From assembly GCA_964057225.1 (NCBI GenBank), contig OZ059898.1:7502001-7566000 (forward strand): a DNA stretch of 64,000 bases, read 5' to 3'. This DNA comes from Auanema rhodensis. Its lineage: Eukaryota; Nematoda; Chromadorea; Rhabditida; Rhabditidae. A program made the position numbers and the translations under genes. Position 1 is the first letter of the stretch; each line of letters starts with the position of its first letter. A model generated the notes under the pieces. That model was not told the origin of the DNA and did no database searches. It was given only the letters and a program-made list of their open reading frames with translations. Below are positions 1-13,684 of the stretch, piece after piece.

Positions 1-2092
1 TGAAGTAAAAAATTCACATGTTCTACTAGATAACATATGTTTTTATTAAATATAATTTATAATAAATTTTAATATATAGTAATTCTTTAACTATATAGAT
101 ATATAGAGAAATCTATATAATTTTAAATAATTTCAAATGAAATACCTCTTGTATTCTTGTGATATTTGCTGTCATCTGAATCTTGAGGTAATATTGCCTA
201 TTGATGATGAGCATGAAGTGTCTTGAAAGGATGTGCATGAAAGAGGAATTGCCTGTTCCGAAAGACGTAAAACAAGAAAAAATGATTTTTTGATTTCAAA
301 TACTTTTTTTTGTGAAAATAAGCTTTGAAGAAGATTCTTAATCAAAGCTATGTAAAAGTTCAAATTGATTAGATTTTGGGTATAATTGTATTACAATGAA
401 AAGCTATTTAGATGAATTCATAGTGAAACAAGAAACTTTTTTTTTTTCCAATTCAAAGGTAATCTAGAAATTTAAAAACGAATTTTTACTTTTTTTATGT
501 TTAAATTTCAATCAAAATATGTTGTACCTTAAATAGTATTAAATAAAAACAATAATAAAAGAACAGAAATAAAATAACAAATAAAATAAATTAATTTCTA
601 CATCGACGTCATAAGAAAAACATTATTTATATATGTAACTATTTTATTTTATTATATTATTTATATATATATAGTATATATAATTCAAAAGCAAAAATGT
701 AAATATATGTATGAACATATGATAAAATCTTCTTTGTTTGATACTTATTTTTGAAAAAAACGTGATTAAAAGGATATTCTTAAAGTATTTATATTATAGA
801 ATTTGATGGATTAAGGTAAGTTTTAAAGAAAAAAAAGTTTTGAAAGATAAATGGTTAACATATGAGAAATACAAATGATTTGTCTTTGTCTATTTAAATT
901 TATTTTTATACTTCAATAGATAAGGTAAAGAACAGGATAATAGAGAGAGAGACTGAGAGAGGGGAGGTGAACGAAAATGAAATGAAGAAGAAATGCTGAA
1001 GACAAGGAAGAACTCATAAGTATACAAGGATATCTTATTCTTTCTGATACTATTTCAAGCCAGAATCTTATAAAAGTTCTAGAAATAGATTTGTGCGATG
1101 AAGATGAAGAAGAGAAACTAGAGCATATTCATATAAAAAGTTCGATCAAGGTTTTTGTGCTTTCGAAATCAAATTTGTGGCCTCCGGGAGAGTGACACAG
1201 CATACTAAGTAAGCAGAAGCATCAGAAGAGTAGGATAGTGGATAAGCAGTAGAAGACATACAAAAATTTATATTATATTTTGGCCAATATTGAAGGTTGG
1301 AAAGAGGTGTATGGACCTAAGAAACGCCATTCTTACACTTGCTCTTCCCTTTGCTTAAAAAAAAATAAGAAGATTGAGAGAGAGATATAAAACTGGACGA
1401 TCAGAACACGAAATGAGAGCGAGCAAACGAATAAAGAGTTTGTGATGAGGAGAGGAATTGAGATGCAACTTGCAGGAGATTATGCCGGAGAGTTCCTGAC
1501 ACGACAAAAAAGAAAAAGAAATTGGGTGTGGTAACACCGTTAAAATCTGAGCAGAAAAGCCTTGTCAATCTTTTTAGTCAAGTTTCGCTTGTTGAAAAGC
1601 TGTGTAATTGATGTGAATTTCAGGTGAAGTCTAGAGACTATAAAGAAAAAGAACTGAGAGAGCGGAAGAGCAAGAGGGAAAAAAGAAGAAAAAGAGAGGG
1701 AGAGATGAAGAGAAAGTTAGAAGATGGTGGGAGGGCAAATGTTAAAAAATAGAATAAAATGAAAAAAAAGAAAGGAAGCTATACTTTTCGGAAAATGCAT
1801 AGTTATTTCAAGAATGAGCAGTAGACCATATAGTTAAAAGAATGGAAAGCACATCATCAGTTTCATATGATAAAGTCTAATGAAAACTAGAAAATATCAC
1901 ATAACTGGAATTCATATACTATACGAGATTAAAAATTGAAAAATGCGATGAGATAAACATTTAAATGATATACGATGATATCAACAATGTTTCAAGTTTG
2001 ATATTCCGGAAGTTTTATTCTTATGTTTTTTTTTATGAGAACTAATCCTACAGATAATAAGATAATAGGAGATATGTAAAGAGAGATGAGAA

Positions 2093-2096
<4 letters not shown>

Positions 2097-2145
<49 letters not shown>

Positions 2146-2156
2146 GAGAGAGAGAA
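2097..2156. repeat. (GA)n microsatellite
   Basis: Nearly uninterrupted AG dinucleotide repeat of about 60 bp with a few AAAG interruptions at its 3' end. Opposite-strand open frames rich in Leu/Ser here are artefacts of the repeat. Confidence 0.95.
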
Positions 2157-2717
2157 ATTACGTGCATATGTATGTACGTAGGTAGGGAGGGGATCCAACA
2201 ACAACTGACTTGTCATATGAACAATTTGAAAATCATTAAATTATATGATTTTCAAATAATCAAAATTTAATTTTGTCAATAAAATATATTCTTTTTACTT
2301 TTTTTATTTTCTTATTCTTCCACAAAAACTTAGCAATGTCATTAGTTCGAAATGTTGCTCTGACACAAGTGTTGAGAAAAAAAGTACAAGTGAACAAGGA
2401 GCAATAAGTTTATAAGTTGGAAGTAAGTTCAACTACTTTTTTAATGATATAAGACTGAAGAAGACAACACAAAAGCTGCAAAAATATGAATAACACATAA
2501 TGGAATACATGAATATATATGTCATTCTATTTATATTTAATATTATTTATAAATATATAATATTTATAAAGTTTTCTCTTTTTCTTTTGGAACAAGAAGT
2601 ATGAATATACATGTAATTGCCAATATAATTTTCAAATATAGTAAATAACTGTATATAATATGTTGTTTACGTATCCTTTAACAAAGATAAAGAGAGATAA
2701 AAAGAGGAAGAGCGATT

Positions 2718-2718
2718 A

Positions 2719-2781
<63 letters not shown>

Positions 2782-2783
2782 AA
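2718..2783. repeat. (GA)n microsatellite
   Basis: AG repeat of about 65 bp interrupted by two GATAG units. It is the second long purine tract on the + strand within 700 bp. Confidence 0.95.
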
Positions 2784-3116
2784 GGAGTGGGATGTGTGAA
2801 AATAAGATGAGGTAAAAGAGATATGTGGAAGATGAATATTGAAGAATAAAAAGCCAATGATCATGGAATCAAAAAAAAACGAAGGAGAAGTCAAAAAAGA
2901 AATCATTAATCTGTTTACTAAACTTGATTGTACATTCATAGGACAGAAATAACAAAATTTATTTTCAAGATGACGTAAAGCCATATAAATTTTCTTCTAA
3001 ATAACAAAACAACTAAGCGCTATTTGATGGTGAGAATAGAAAGAAAATCTCGATCATTTTTGTCTAATTTAATATTGAAAAAAAGAAAATATTGAACGAA
3101 CTAAATATTCTATTCA

Positions 3117-3300
3117 ATATATATATATATCTATATATAGATAAATATATTTATTTATAAAATATATATATATATATATATACAGTATATATTTAATATT
3201 TATAAATTTATATATAATATATAGATTAAGATAGATAAATAGATCTATGTATAAATATATAATTATGCATTTTTTATATATTTTATACAGTATTCTATAT
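3117..3300. repeat. (TA)n-rich low-complexity block
   Basis: Stacked TA runs, the longest uninterrupted one at about 3160-3182, separated by short A/T-rich spacers. It is self-complementary and could extrude hairpins. Confidence 0.85.
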
Positions 3301-6300
3301 AATTTCATGATCTTCTATTAATATTATTAATTTTATTTGCATTATACATGTTGGAAAAAAAAAGAAAATTGAGCTCTTCTTCTTTATGTTGAAAGTAGCG
3401 CTTTCTTACAAGAATTGATGACATAATAGCAAGATTATCCAGATGAGTATGTTGCTGGAAATCAGAAGCATATTGTGGAGGCCATGAAATCGTTGTTCAT
3501 GTTCTTCCTCCTACTCTTCGTTTAGAAACTTTTCTCTCAAATTGCTCTTTCAAATTGGTCTCCATACTGCAATCACTTTGATACTTTGTTTGTCAGAAGT
3601 TTCTTACAAAAAAAAACTTGTAAAATGAATACAATTAAGAATATTAAGAAAAAATTTAAAAAAAAAAGATTGTAAAGTCTGTCTATGTCTAATAATTGAA
3701 TATAGTTAAATATTTATAAATTATATTAAATATCAAACAATATACATATATAGTATATAGATACATACATACATACATATGTGTTCTTTGATATGAAATT
3801 ATACAAAATAAATGATTTCTTAGAGATAATTTATATTTTAAATATATAAAATAATAATTTATTTTTAGATCAAAACCTTAAATAAGGTTAAAAGCATATT
3901 TATATATGTATAGTTTAAAGTTATTATGTTATAATACTACTTTTGAACTAAACTTGAACAAAACTTCCAAATGCAACCGCTATTATACATCAAACAACAA
4001 TAAAAGTAAAGAAAATACGAAAATGTGAAAAGTTCATAATTTATTTCAATTTATATACTATATATAGATATATATATATAATTATTTAAATTATATAATA
4101 AGTAAATTTTGTGTTAGCTCAAGAGTTTTCGACACATTTTTGCAGTAAAATTGTTGGCCTTTAGGTTGACGGCGTTCAATTTGAAAAACAAAGCTTTTGG
4201 AGAAAAAAAAACGAAGAAGCAAAGCTGAAAGCTTAAAAATATAAAACAATATTTAAGCATAGTATAATGCCGATTATCTATAAGATTTTTGACCATATTG
4301 CTCAGGCTTCTTCTATTATCTCTAATAATAAACAGTTCAAAAAAGCAAATACTGCTTGGATTCGAAGAAAAACTATATAATAAGAATAATATAAATTTGA
4401 TAAAAGTATAGAAATCAAAGAAACAAGATGTTTCATTGTTTATTCCACAGAAATATTGAAAGAAAAAAAGGAAAAGCCTATAATATATATATGGAAATAT
4501 GTTAATAAATCAATTTTCATGTTGCGATATTCTTTTTATTTTTTTATTTAAGTAAGTAAAATATTTTTTTATTTTTTAAACTCTATTTCCCCCTCTCTCT
4601 CTATATATATCTCTCTATCTATCTACATACATATGTTTCTTCCTTATATCTATATCTATACATATCTATGTATTTGAATAGTATGTTATTTAAAAATGTA
4701 CATGTAAAGTGCAAATACTAAATAAGAATCAAAAATGAGGAAAATTGTACTTAACTTCCCTTTTACTCTTAGTCTTTTCTTTATTATATCATATAACTTA
4801 GTCACTTATAATTATAAAATATGAAATAAATCTTTAAATATAAACTAATTTAAATAATTAAATTAACTATACTATCATTAAAATAAAAAGTAAAAGAAGA
4901 ACATGAACAAGAAGAAAAAAAACATTTTTTTCTAACTTTTCTAATCTTTTTTCATTTTTTTCTCTTAAAAATATAAATAATGTAATGCAATATCTAGTAT
5001 AAGTCAAAAAAAAAATTTAAAGTGAAGTGATACTTCAGACTTAAATGAATAATAACAATGACTGGTATTTGAAGATGAAGCTGAGAAGTATCTATCTATC
5101 TATCTATATAGTATATATATATATGATAATCAAGTTGTAATTGTTTATTTAGACTTGAAAGTACAAAAAAATATTTTTTTCTTAATCATTAATCACATGA
5201 ATTGAGTGATACTTGATATTTATAACAAATAAATAAATATATTATATATATATACTATGTATATTATATAATTTCATATATTGTAAATCTTTTTTTTTTG
5301 TTTATTTTCAAACTAAAAATATTCTAAACAAAGAAAACAAAAAGGAAGAACATATGTCAGATTGAAGAAAAGAGGAAGAACATTGAATCATTTAAGGTAT
5401 TTGAAATGAAATGAATTACTCATCAGTCCTAAGGACATTTGGCATTAGGCGATCAACCTAATGATCCAGTGGGAGGAGGAATTGATATGAAAGCACAGAT
5501 TTGAGGTGGTTTGTGGTGGGCGGTGGTGGTGGAGGTTTGAACACGAGATAGAGCTTGTATCCCAAGTTCAATGGTCACTGGTTGGGATAATGAAAGGTTG
5601 AGATATCATGAGTTATGATCAAGCAAAGAGATAGAGAGAGGGTTGAAAGCTTTGCTGATATATGAGGTACAAGAGAGAAAAAGAGATGAAATGTGTCACA
5701 CTTTTGAAATTTTTATCACTTTGCAAGCATTTTCAAACTAAAAATAGAACAAATGAATAAAACAATTAGAAATGTAAGTTACGCAAAGGTATAAGATATT
5801 TGAAATAACAAAACGATTTTCAATATTATTTATATTAGAAATGGAGAAAATTTAGAAATTTTTCTTTCAAATACGCATAAGTTTGAATTTAAAAAGAAAA
5901 TGTTATTCAAATATATGTATGTACATACATATAGTATATAATTTATTTTGATTTGAAATATGTGTAGTTTGCATGTTTTACTATGTTATAACCTTAATAT
6001 AATTTTACAAATGGTATATGCGTGTACATCAAAATATGTTTTCTTTTAAAGAAAAACTAAAGTTATTCAATAAAATAAAAAAAAAAGTTTCTAATCACAT
6101 GAAAGTAGATGCATTTTCGTGTGGAAGAGTGGAAGCTAAGATTCAGACTAAGATTAGGTCAGCTTAGGTACAATAAATAAATGAATCAAAGTTTTCAAAT
6201 ATTTAACAAATAAATATAAATCATTAACAGTTAAGTTCAATTGATTAATCTATTATATTATAATTAAAAGATTAATTTCTTTAATTTAGACAACGTTTCA

Positions 6301-9300
6301 CTATTTTTAAATGGGTTCAGTCAATTAGCAACAGTGAAACATATCAAATGGCAAAACTGAGTCCGGATTTGGTCATGAAATTAAAAGATCAAATTGGTTA
6401 AATCGTCTAACTGATTTATAGCAAGCATTTATTTTAAATTTAGAAAAAAAAACTTTTTTTATATTGAAAAAACTATATATTTATTCTAAATAATTATATA
6501 AAAATATCTATTTTTAAATAATAATTTAACTTTAATATAATTCAAAAATCTCCATGAACTTCATACGTTCAACTTGATGTAATTTCATCATTATTGAAGC
6601 TATTAAAAGAATTTTACACAAAAAAAAAAGAATTTCGTTTAACCTATCTAACAAAACTTGTACTTTATGTTTTAATCATGGTTATCACACTGTATGATCG
6701 ATATTAAAGAAGAAGATGAGCACATTTTAAGTACATATGTATATATATTTTATATTGAACTAACTATTATAACAACTGTTCTTCAAAATTTCACTTTTTT
6801 TTCTTTTTTCACGCCACTATTTTAAGAATTTTTTCTGCAAAAAAAATAAATTTAAACGGATATGAATTGCAGAAAATACATACATGCAATCTTTTTTTTT
6901 CAATTTTTCTTGCTTAAATAATGTATTCAAATTTCATAAAATATTATATTTAAACGTCATAAAGTAAAATATGAAATGTATATAATGAATATTATTTGAA
7001 TCATGATAGATATGTGTATATGTATGTATAATATTTTTTTTGTTTCATTTATTTTAATTGTATTTTTTTTAAAAAAAATATTTAAATTTCATATGTGCAT
7101 CAGAAAATTTAACGACAATTTCCTTTTCTTCCTTTTTTTTTTCTTTTTTCAGTTCAAAGAAAATGTTTGTTCATTTCATTTGTCAAAGCAGAATAATACA
7201 AATTATTCTTAAGGCAATCATATTCCGGAAGAAAAATTATAAAATGAAAGAAAAATCAAAAATAATTATGTGATTATTCATACAAAGAGTTGCTAACGAT
7301 GTTGCTAAAATTGAACAAAAGACTCTAAACTAGCCCTTTGGTTTGCAAGGAAATCGCAAAAAAATGAAAATTTTTGTAAATTTAAAGAAGAAAATTTTTT
7401 CTTTTTAATGATAAAGACATAGATATCTATTTAATTTTTAATTCAAAACCTTTAATAAAATCTATGACTGAAATCTATATTTACATATATTAAATATTAT
7501 ATATAATATATAATAAGCTCACTATCTATATGTAATTGGAAAGTTGAATGAGCCTAAATATTAATAGATTATGATGATGATGTATAAAGGCTGGTTATAA
7601 TAAACTATATGTATATTATATATATAGTAAAAATAGAATAATATGCAGAAGAAACACAGGAAGCTCAACTCGGATGAACTTCTGACGTCAGCCAGCAAAC
7701 AGGACGACGACGACTGAATTCCACAACTTACGACATTTCAAAAGAAAACTTGAATTCAGATTAAGCAGTACTATGCTATATTTCTAAGCTTTTTACTATA
7801 ATATATACAAGAAAAGTTAACATCAGTACATAGCAAGGACAGTTGAGAATGAAATTTAGAATTAATTTGAATTTTTTTATTTTAACTATTGAGGAAACAT
7901 AAAATTCAAATAAACAGAACTGAAAAGAACTACATATTTTGTGATTTAAGATTTTTGTGATCAAAATAAAAATAAGATTTAGATTTTAAAATAAGAAAAA
8001 CAATTTTTATCTAATATGGAATATATATATAAGTTATAGTAATATAAATATAAATATGCATATAGAGAAAGATAGAAAAGAAAAATAACAAGGAGAGCAA
8101 GTGAAAGGAGCAAAGATGGATGAACACAGCAGAACGTGGGTAAAAAGCCTGTAGGGATTGAGGTTAGAAGTGGAAATCAAAAGTTAAGCCGAGTCAGAGA
8201 AATATGAATTAAATTCTTTTTTTTTTTTGCATTTAGCTATACCATATACGTATTTACATATGTACGTATCATATAATTTTGATACGAAATCTGGTATGTA
8301 ATTGCGTCATTGCTCTTACATACATACATACATATATGATTGTTTAACGTACTACACGTCATCAGATATCTGAGATGATCAAGATTCAAACTGCTCAGCT
8401 ATTTCCAACATATCATTTAACATCTTATTAAACAACAAAAAAACAATTAATTATTATAATATTAAGAAGAAAAAGATTACTATAAAATTAAAAAAGCATA
8501 ATGTTATACTTCAAAGGCAATGAGAAAGATAAATGATGGGTAAAAGAGGTAGAGGGGGGAGAGGGAGAGGGAGAGATTTCTCATTTTCTACATATAGTTT
8601 ATGTAAAGTTAACTATAGAAATAATTATAGAATAGGCATTTTGTATTAGGATTACATCTCAAATACAGAGAAATATATATTGTAATGAGAATATGTATAT
8701 GTTATAAATTTCTAAAATGTTCATAAATACTTCGAAATACTTCAAATTTCATGGAATGAATTAACTAATTTAGAGTGTAATCTCTCTTTTCATCTAATTA
8801 TTCAAAAGAATGAAGTGGAATTACAATTCACTAAAGTTAAAGCTCATGAGACAAGTTAATTGGCAAGGTTTTCCCTTGAAGATTGGAAGTAACATTTTGA
8901 AATAAGCTGGAAAAAAATTTGATGAAGTCTAAAATCTTGCTCATTCTATATACATATGCCAATATTTTGAAAAGTTTTATTGATGAAAATATAGATAACA
9001 AGTATTATTCATCAACATTTCTAATTTACTATATTTCCTTGTCTATTTGAAGAAGTCTGAATGAAGCTATATACATATATGCATACATATATAATATTTT
9101 TTTTTGTTGAAAATAAATAGTTTATTTATAAATATTTTTATAAAATATTATAAAATATACTATATAGTTAAGAAATTAAAAAAAAACTTAATTTGTATTT
9201 AGTTAGTATTGAAGTTATTTTGTATTTTCTTTGAAATTAGCAATATGTTTTACAAAAAGATCTCAGCTCACTACAATCATTAATGTTTGTTTAATAAAGT

Positions 9301-9741
9301 TTCTAAAAATAAAACTTTAAGATTTAAAAGAAAGAAAGGAAAAATGAAATATTGAAGAAATAAAAATTGAAAAATATTGTTGAAAGAGAAGAAATCATGA
9401 TAGACATGTAGTGACTGAAGAGTGAGAGTATATTCGAACACAACTTCTTCTTGGTAATGATCTGAGTGATGAAATCTGAATTCTATGATATTCGAAAGGT
9501 AACATCAAGATAAAGGCAGAAAACTGATAACAGCTGTGCTTCTAAAACAAAAATGCTTTGTTAAAATATATTTTAAGATCTTTTGAATTGATTTTTGATT
9601 ATCAATTATAGAATTTTTGTTCATGAAACTTGATTTTGCAAAAAGCAATAAAGAAATAAAGCCAATAGAAGATCCAACTAGTAACGAAGAAAAGAGAGAA
9701 AGCAAGGATAAACGAAAGAAGACAGAGATAGAAGTATTGGG

Positions 9742-9797
9742 AAAGACTGAAAGAGAGAGAGATAGAGAGAGAGGGAAAGAGAGAGAGAGAGAGGGAT
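9742..9797. repeat. (GA)n microsatellite
   Basis: Imperfect GA/GAGG repeat directly preceding a T-rich splice-acceptor-like tract. It sits between two exon-like segments at 9617-9741 and 9818-10013. Confidence 0.9.
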
Positions 9798-9817
9798 TAT
9801 GATTTTTTTTTTCGCAG

Positions 9818-10013
9818 AAAAGAAACATTGCTGTCAACATCCCACAGGCAGACCAATGATTGTGTCGAGACTCAACAGGAAAGAAGACGAAGAAAAAGCT
9901 TAGAAGCTAATAGAAAGCAGATCTGTTCAAACCCCAGATGTCATGGAAAGAAGATATTTTTTGTTTCTTGTTACATAGCTCAAATTCTGGCAGAATCACG
10001 TAATTACAATTAA
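9818..10013 (+). other. Candidate terminal exon, unidentified gene
   Basis: A T-rich tract ending in TTCGCAG at 9811-9817 is followed by an open frame of about 65 codons to a TAA at 10011-10013. The peptide has mixed composition: an arginine-rich cluster (QQERRRRKSLEANRK), then CSNPRCHGKK and a hydrophobic C-terminus. It is compositionally unlike the surrounding low-complexity DNA. Just upstream, 9617-9738 is open and lysine/glutamate-rich and ends at a GT, but its phase does not match this frame directly. I do not recognise the product. A chance open frame is possible because the segment is purine-rich. Confidence 0.2.
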
Positions 10014-11516
10014 TGAAGTTACTGGGAATATTAAAGATTTTTTTTTGAATTTCATTTTCATAGAAAATCAAAACGATATGTGAATATAGTGTGACGTCAA
10101 TGATTGCTATTCATCTTAACTTCTAACTTTTAGCAAATAATGTTAAATACAATATGCATATATTTAAGAAATATTATGTGTTATATAGTATATAGTTTTA
10201 TTTATTATTTAATATAAATTAAAATATTTTTATTTATTTTTTTTAAAATATATATAAACATATTTATGTGTAAAATGACAAAATATTCGTTTACAAACAT
10301 ACTTACATACATACGTCTAGTATGTCTTGTTTGCATGTCTATGTCAAAAAAAGATATAAAATGATCTAATAATAAGTTTTAAATAAATTTATTTTTTTTT
10401 TAAGATTTAATACATAAAACTATAAAACTTTTATTATAATTAGCATATTCATAGAATAATTCTTATATTTTTATTATTAAACTATACATTTCTATTGTAT
10501 TATTTTACATGTCCCCTAGAAACCATTTTAATAGTTCAACGACATTTGATTTAAAGTTTTAATTATAATTTTAATTCCTAGAATATGATGATGTAAATTA
10601 AGATTAAATAACAAGTTTAATATATAACTATATGTACTATTTATAATATACATATATAATCAATTGTTTTTGTATTTAAAATTAATGATCAATGAAGTAT
10701 GTTTTCCAGAAATTTTAATAAATTATAAGTTTTTAATTCAAAAATATATAATTAACTTATACGTTATATATATATATATATATATCTTTATTTATTATAT
10801 TATCATCATCTTATGTTGTATAATAAGAATAAGAAATTTCTCACATCAAATCAGGCCGATATATAAATGTCCATGACATGCGGAAACCGGTCAATCTAGG
10901 TTTCATCGTACTAACTAACATTTCTTTTTTTTTTCAAAAATTTCAATTGTAGTATGGTTTGAACTTCAGTCAATTGTTTCATTTCTTTACTTTAAGGCTT
11001 CATTATCAAATATTAGATCTTATACCTCATCATATTTCTAATTATTCTTTTATAGTTTCATGATTTTCATATATACATAATCCTATTATATTATTCTAAT
11101 AATAAAACAATGAGAATATATATATATATTATATATATAACGATTATAAGATATAGTTAATATGATTTATTTTATTTTTTTAAAGCTAGTTCATTATCTT
11201 AAAATATCTTTATTTAGTCTTCTTCGGCTGCAAAATGATTTATAAATGAATTTTTTTTAAATATATTTTATTAATCATATAGTTTATTATAATTATAAAT
11301 TATAATAATTACTTAATATTTAATTAACTATTAAACTTTTTTTTTCATTTACTTTTAATGATGATATCAAATATATTGTTTGTGATAATCTTTTTATATA
11401 ATACTAACTATATGTATATAGATTTAGTTAATATTATTTCTTTTAAACCTAAAAGTAATTTTTTTTATCAATAATATCTCTTTCGTTTTTATTTGTTTTC
11501 TTTTATTTCTCATCAG

Positions 11517-11577
11517 CTTGACAAAACGGAAGATAGTCGAAGGACGATTGACGTCAATCCAGACACTTGTAACCAAT
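11517..11577 (+). other. Candidate internal coding exon
   Basis: A roughly 25-nt pyrimidine tract ending CATCAG (acceptor at 11515-11516) precedes 61 nt that stay open in one frame, encoding LTKRKIVEGRLTSIQTLVTN, and end at AAT before GTAGCA. The frame needs a phase-2 upstream exon and ends in phase 0. A second segment 270 bp downstream (11849-11903; RYLELVELGNTTDLEQLQ) has a CATTCAG acceptor and a CAG|GT donor, but needs phase 2 at its start, so the two cannot be joined directly. A chance origin cannot be excluded. Confidence 0.25.
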
Positions 11578-13642
11578 GTAGCAAAATCTTTAAGATATTA
11601 TCCATTTGTTCACTTATATTATTATATTAATTATATTATTATTTATAATTTAGTTACATATATATAATCATATATTAACATATAAGTTATATAAGTTATA
11701 TATATATATATATAGTTTATAAAATTATTTCTCGGCTTATATCTACTCTAGGCGATGTAATATTATAGTTTTTTTTGCATCATACATATGTAATATACTA
11801 TGTGATTGAATTTCAATTAATCATTCTAAAATAGCTTATGACATTCAGACGATATCTGGAACTTGTTGAGCTTGGTAATACAACAGATTTAGAGCAATTG
11901 CAGGTCTATTTAAGGGCCACATTGCAGCTTATAGTATATACAACAATTATTTTTTCCTTTTATTTTTCATTTTTAATTAAAAAAAGTTTAAGAAAAAAGA
12001 AAAAGAACAAGAATATACATCAACGTATATGTGTAGTATTAACATCCATACTAGATCTAAAAATATATTTTTGAATAATATTAATTGAATGAACAAAGCT
12101 ATAGAGCTTTGATTTTTGTCTTTATATCATTATTAGTTAAAACTATATAGTATTATTTATATATATATATATAATTAATTTTTGAACACATAGTTAAATC
12201 CAAAGATAAATTTCCTCTTTCTTTCTTTTCTTTTCATTTTTGTATATAAAACTTTTTAACTGATGATTGTATCTTAGATCCTTTTCTACTTTTTAATCAA
12301 AACTTCGTAGAAAAATATGTGTTTTTGAATCTTTAATGTTTTCTTCTACACATGTTCAATCTTCACTTCGTTTCCGCTTTTTTTTTCTAATGAATAATGG
12401 GGATTTGGAATGAAGAAGCAGTGACTATGAACATATTACCGTAAGTAATATCTATAATTCTGAAGAAATCTTTCTTTTCATCTTTCAAATTCAATTTTTT
12501 TATTATTCCTTCACTCTTTTCAGACTTTTCTTCATCATTTTTTACTTTAATTTATTCATTTTTTTAATATTTTTATATATTTATTTATATATGATGATAT
12601 ACATCTGTATGTAGTTATAACATATGACATATTATCCCTTTTTTTATTTCTTTGTTTAAAACATTATAAAGTTTAACTTCATCGTTTGTGAAGTTTGAAC
12701 AATCTCTCCTCCCAACCCTTTCGCTAATGAATATATTTCACCTCTATGGCTCACCAAGCATATTGACACTTTTGAACAATTTTCAAATTTTATAAATTTA
12801 AAAATCATTTCCAGTTTATTTTCATTCCCTTATGCTTCTATTTTCATGTATATTTCTGTTTGATCCTTGACTTTTTATTTGCAATTTCTAGCAATGACTG
12901 ACTGCCTCAGGACGATGTATCGAACTTCTATGAAAGGTGAATAAGCTAGTATTCTGTTGTGTCGATCTGACTATTTTGGGAACAAACAATAAAGTTTCCA
13001 AGTTTTCAAAAGATAAACTAGAGAGATAAACAGTTAACTAAAGAGTTATAAAGTTTAAGTGAAAAACGAATTGATTATGGTGTAGAAGAAGAAGGTTAGA
13101 TAGAAATGGATTGAGTTTCAATAGACAATAGAGAATAGACAAAGAGAAGTTGATTTGGTCAATCTATCCTTTACGTAAAGCTTAATCCAGTCAAACTAGA
13201 ATCATAGTGTTGTGAAATTTGTTTCTTTGCTCTCCTCTCTTAGAAAATAAAAAAATTATTTCGGACTCAAAACTCTTTTTCGGACAACTTTTTCTAATTT
13301 TATTCCATTTTCAGCATATTATGCTCGTCAAGTTTGAAACTAACCAAAAAAGACTGATTATCATTTTTACCGGATAAGCTCTTGAATATGTTCATTTCAC
13401 TCTATATACTATGTCAAACTTTGAACATATTGAGTTCTCACTGAATAAATTTTATATCATATAATTTTATGCAAAAAAAAATGTTTTTTTTTCTATTCGC
13501 TGCATATTTTCCACATTTTTCTGTGATAACTATTAAAAACTTGTTAAAAAATTATAATTTGATTTATTTCATTAATAATCTAACATAAAGACTTCTTACA
13601 TTATAGAAATCATATCTCTATCCACTACTATCAATCAACTAT

Positions 13643-13684
13643 CCCTCTCTCTCCCTCTCCCTCTCTCTCCCTCCCTCTCTCTTT
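13643..13684. repeat. (CTCTCC)n pyrimidine tract
   Basis: About 42 bp of CT/CCCT repeats, one of the first of many pyrimidine tracts on the + strand between 13.6 and 28.5 kb. Confidence 0.9.

Larger units (their letters stand above)
1..9600. other. AT-rich, gene-poor stretch with microsatellites
   Basis: No gene could be recognised. The sequence is strongly AT-rich with many poly-A/T runs, TATA-type and ACAT/ATCT repeats (for example about 3760-3780, 4600-4665, 5088-5125, 8313-8335) and long (GA)n tracts. Open frames here are short and about as numerous as expected by chance at this composition. A slightly GC-richer part at 5410-5690 has a short open frame ending ...GGGIDMKAQI-stop, and 7643-7717 has one ending in four aspartates. 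Either could be a terminal exon, but I cannot tie them to a gene. Confidence 0.6.

Noticed and set aside
1624-1752. Lys/Arg/Glu-rich open frame after a good acceptor
   Set aside because: Purine-rich DNA has few stop codons. The sequence is a GA/GAA-type tract, so coding potential is not supported.
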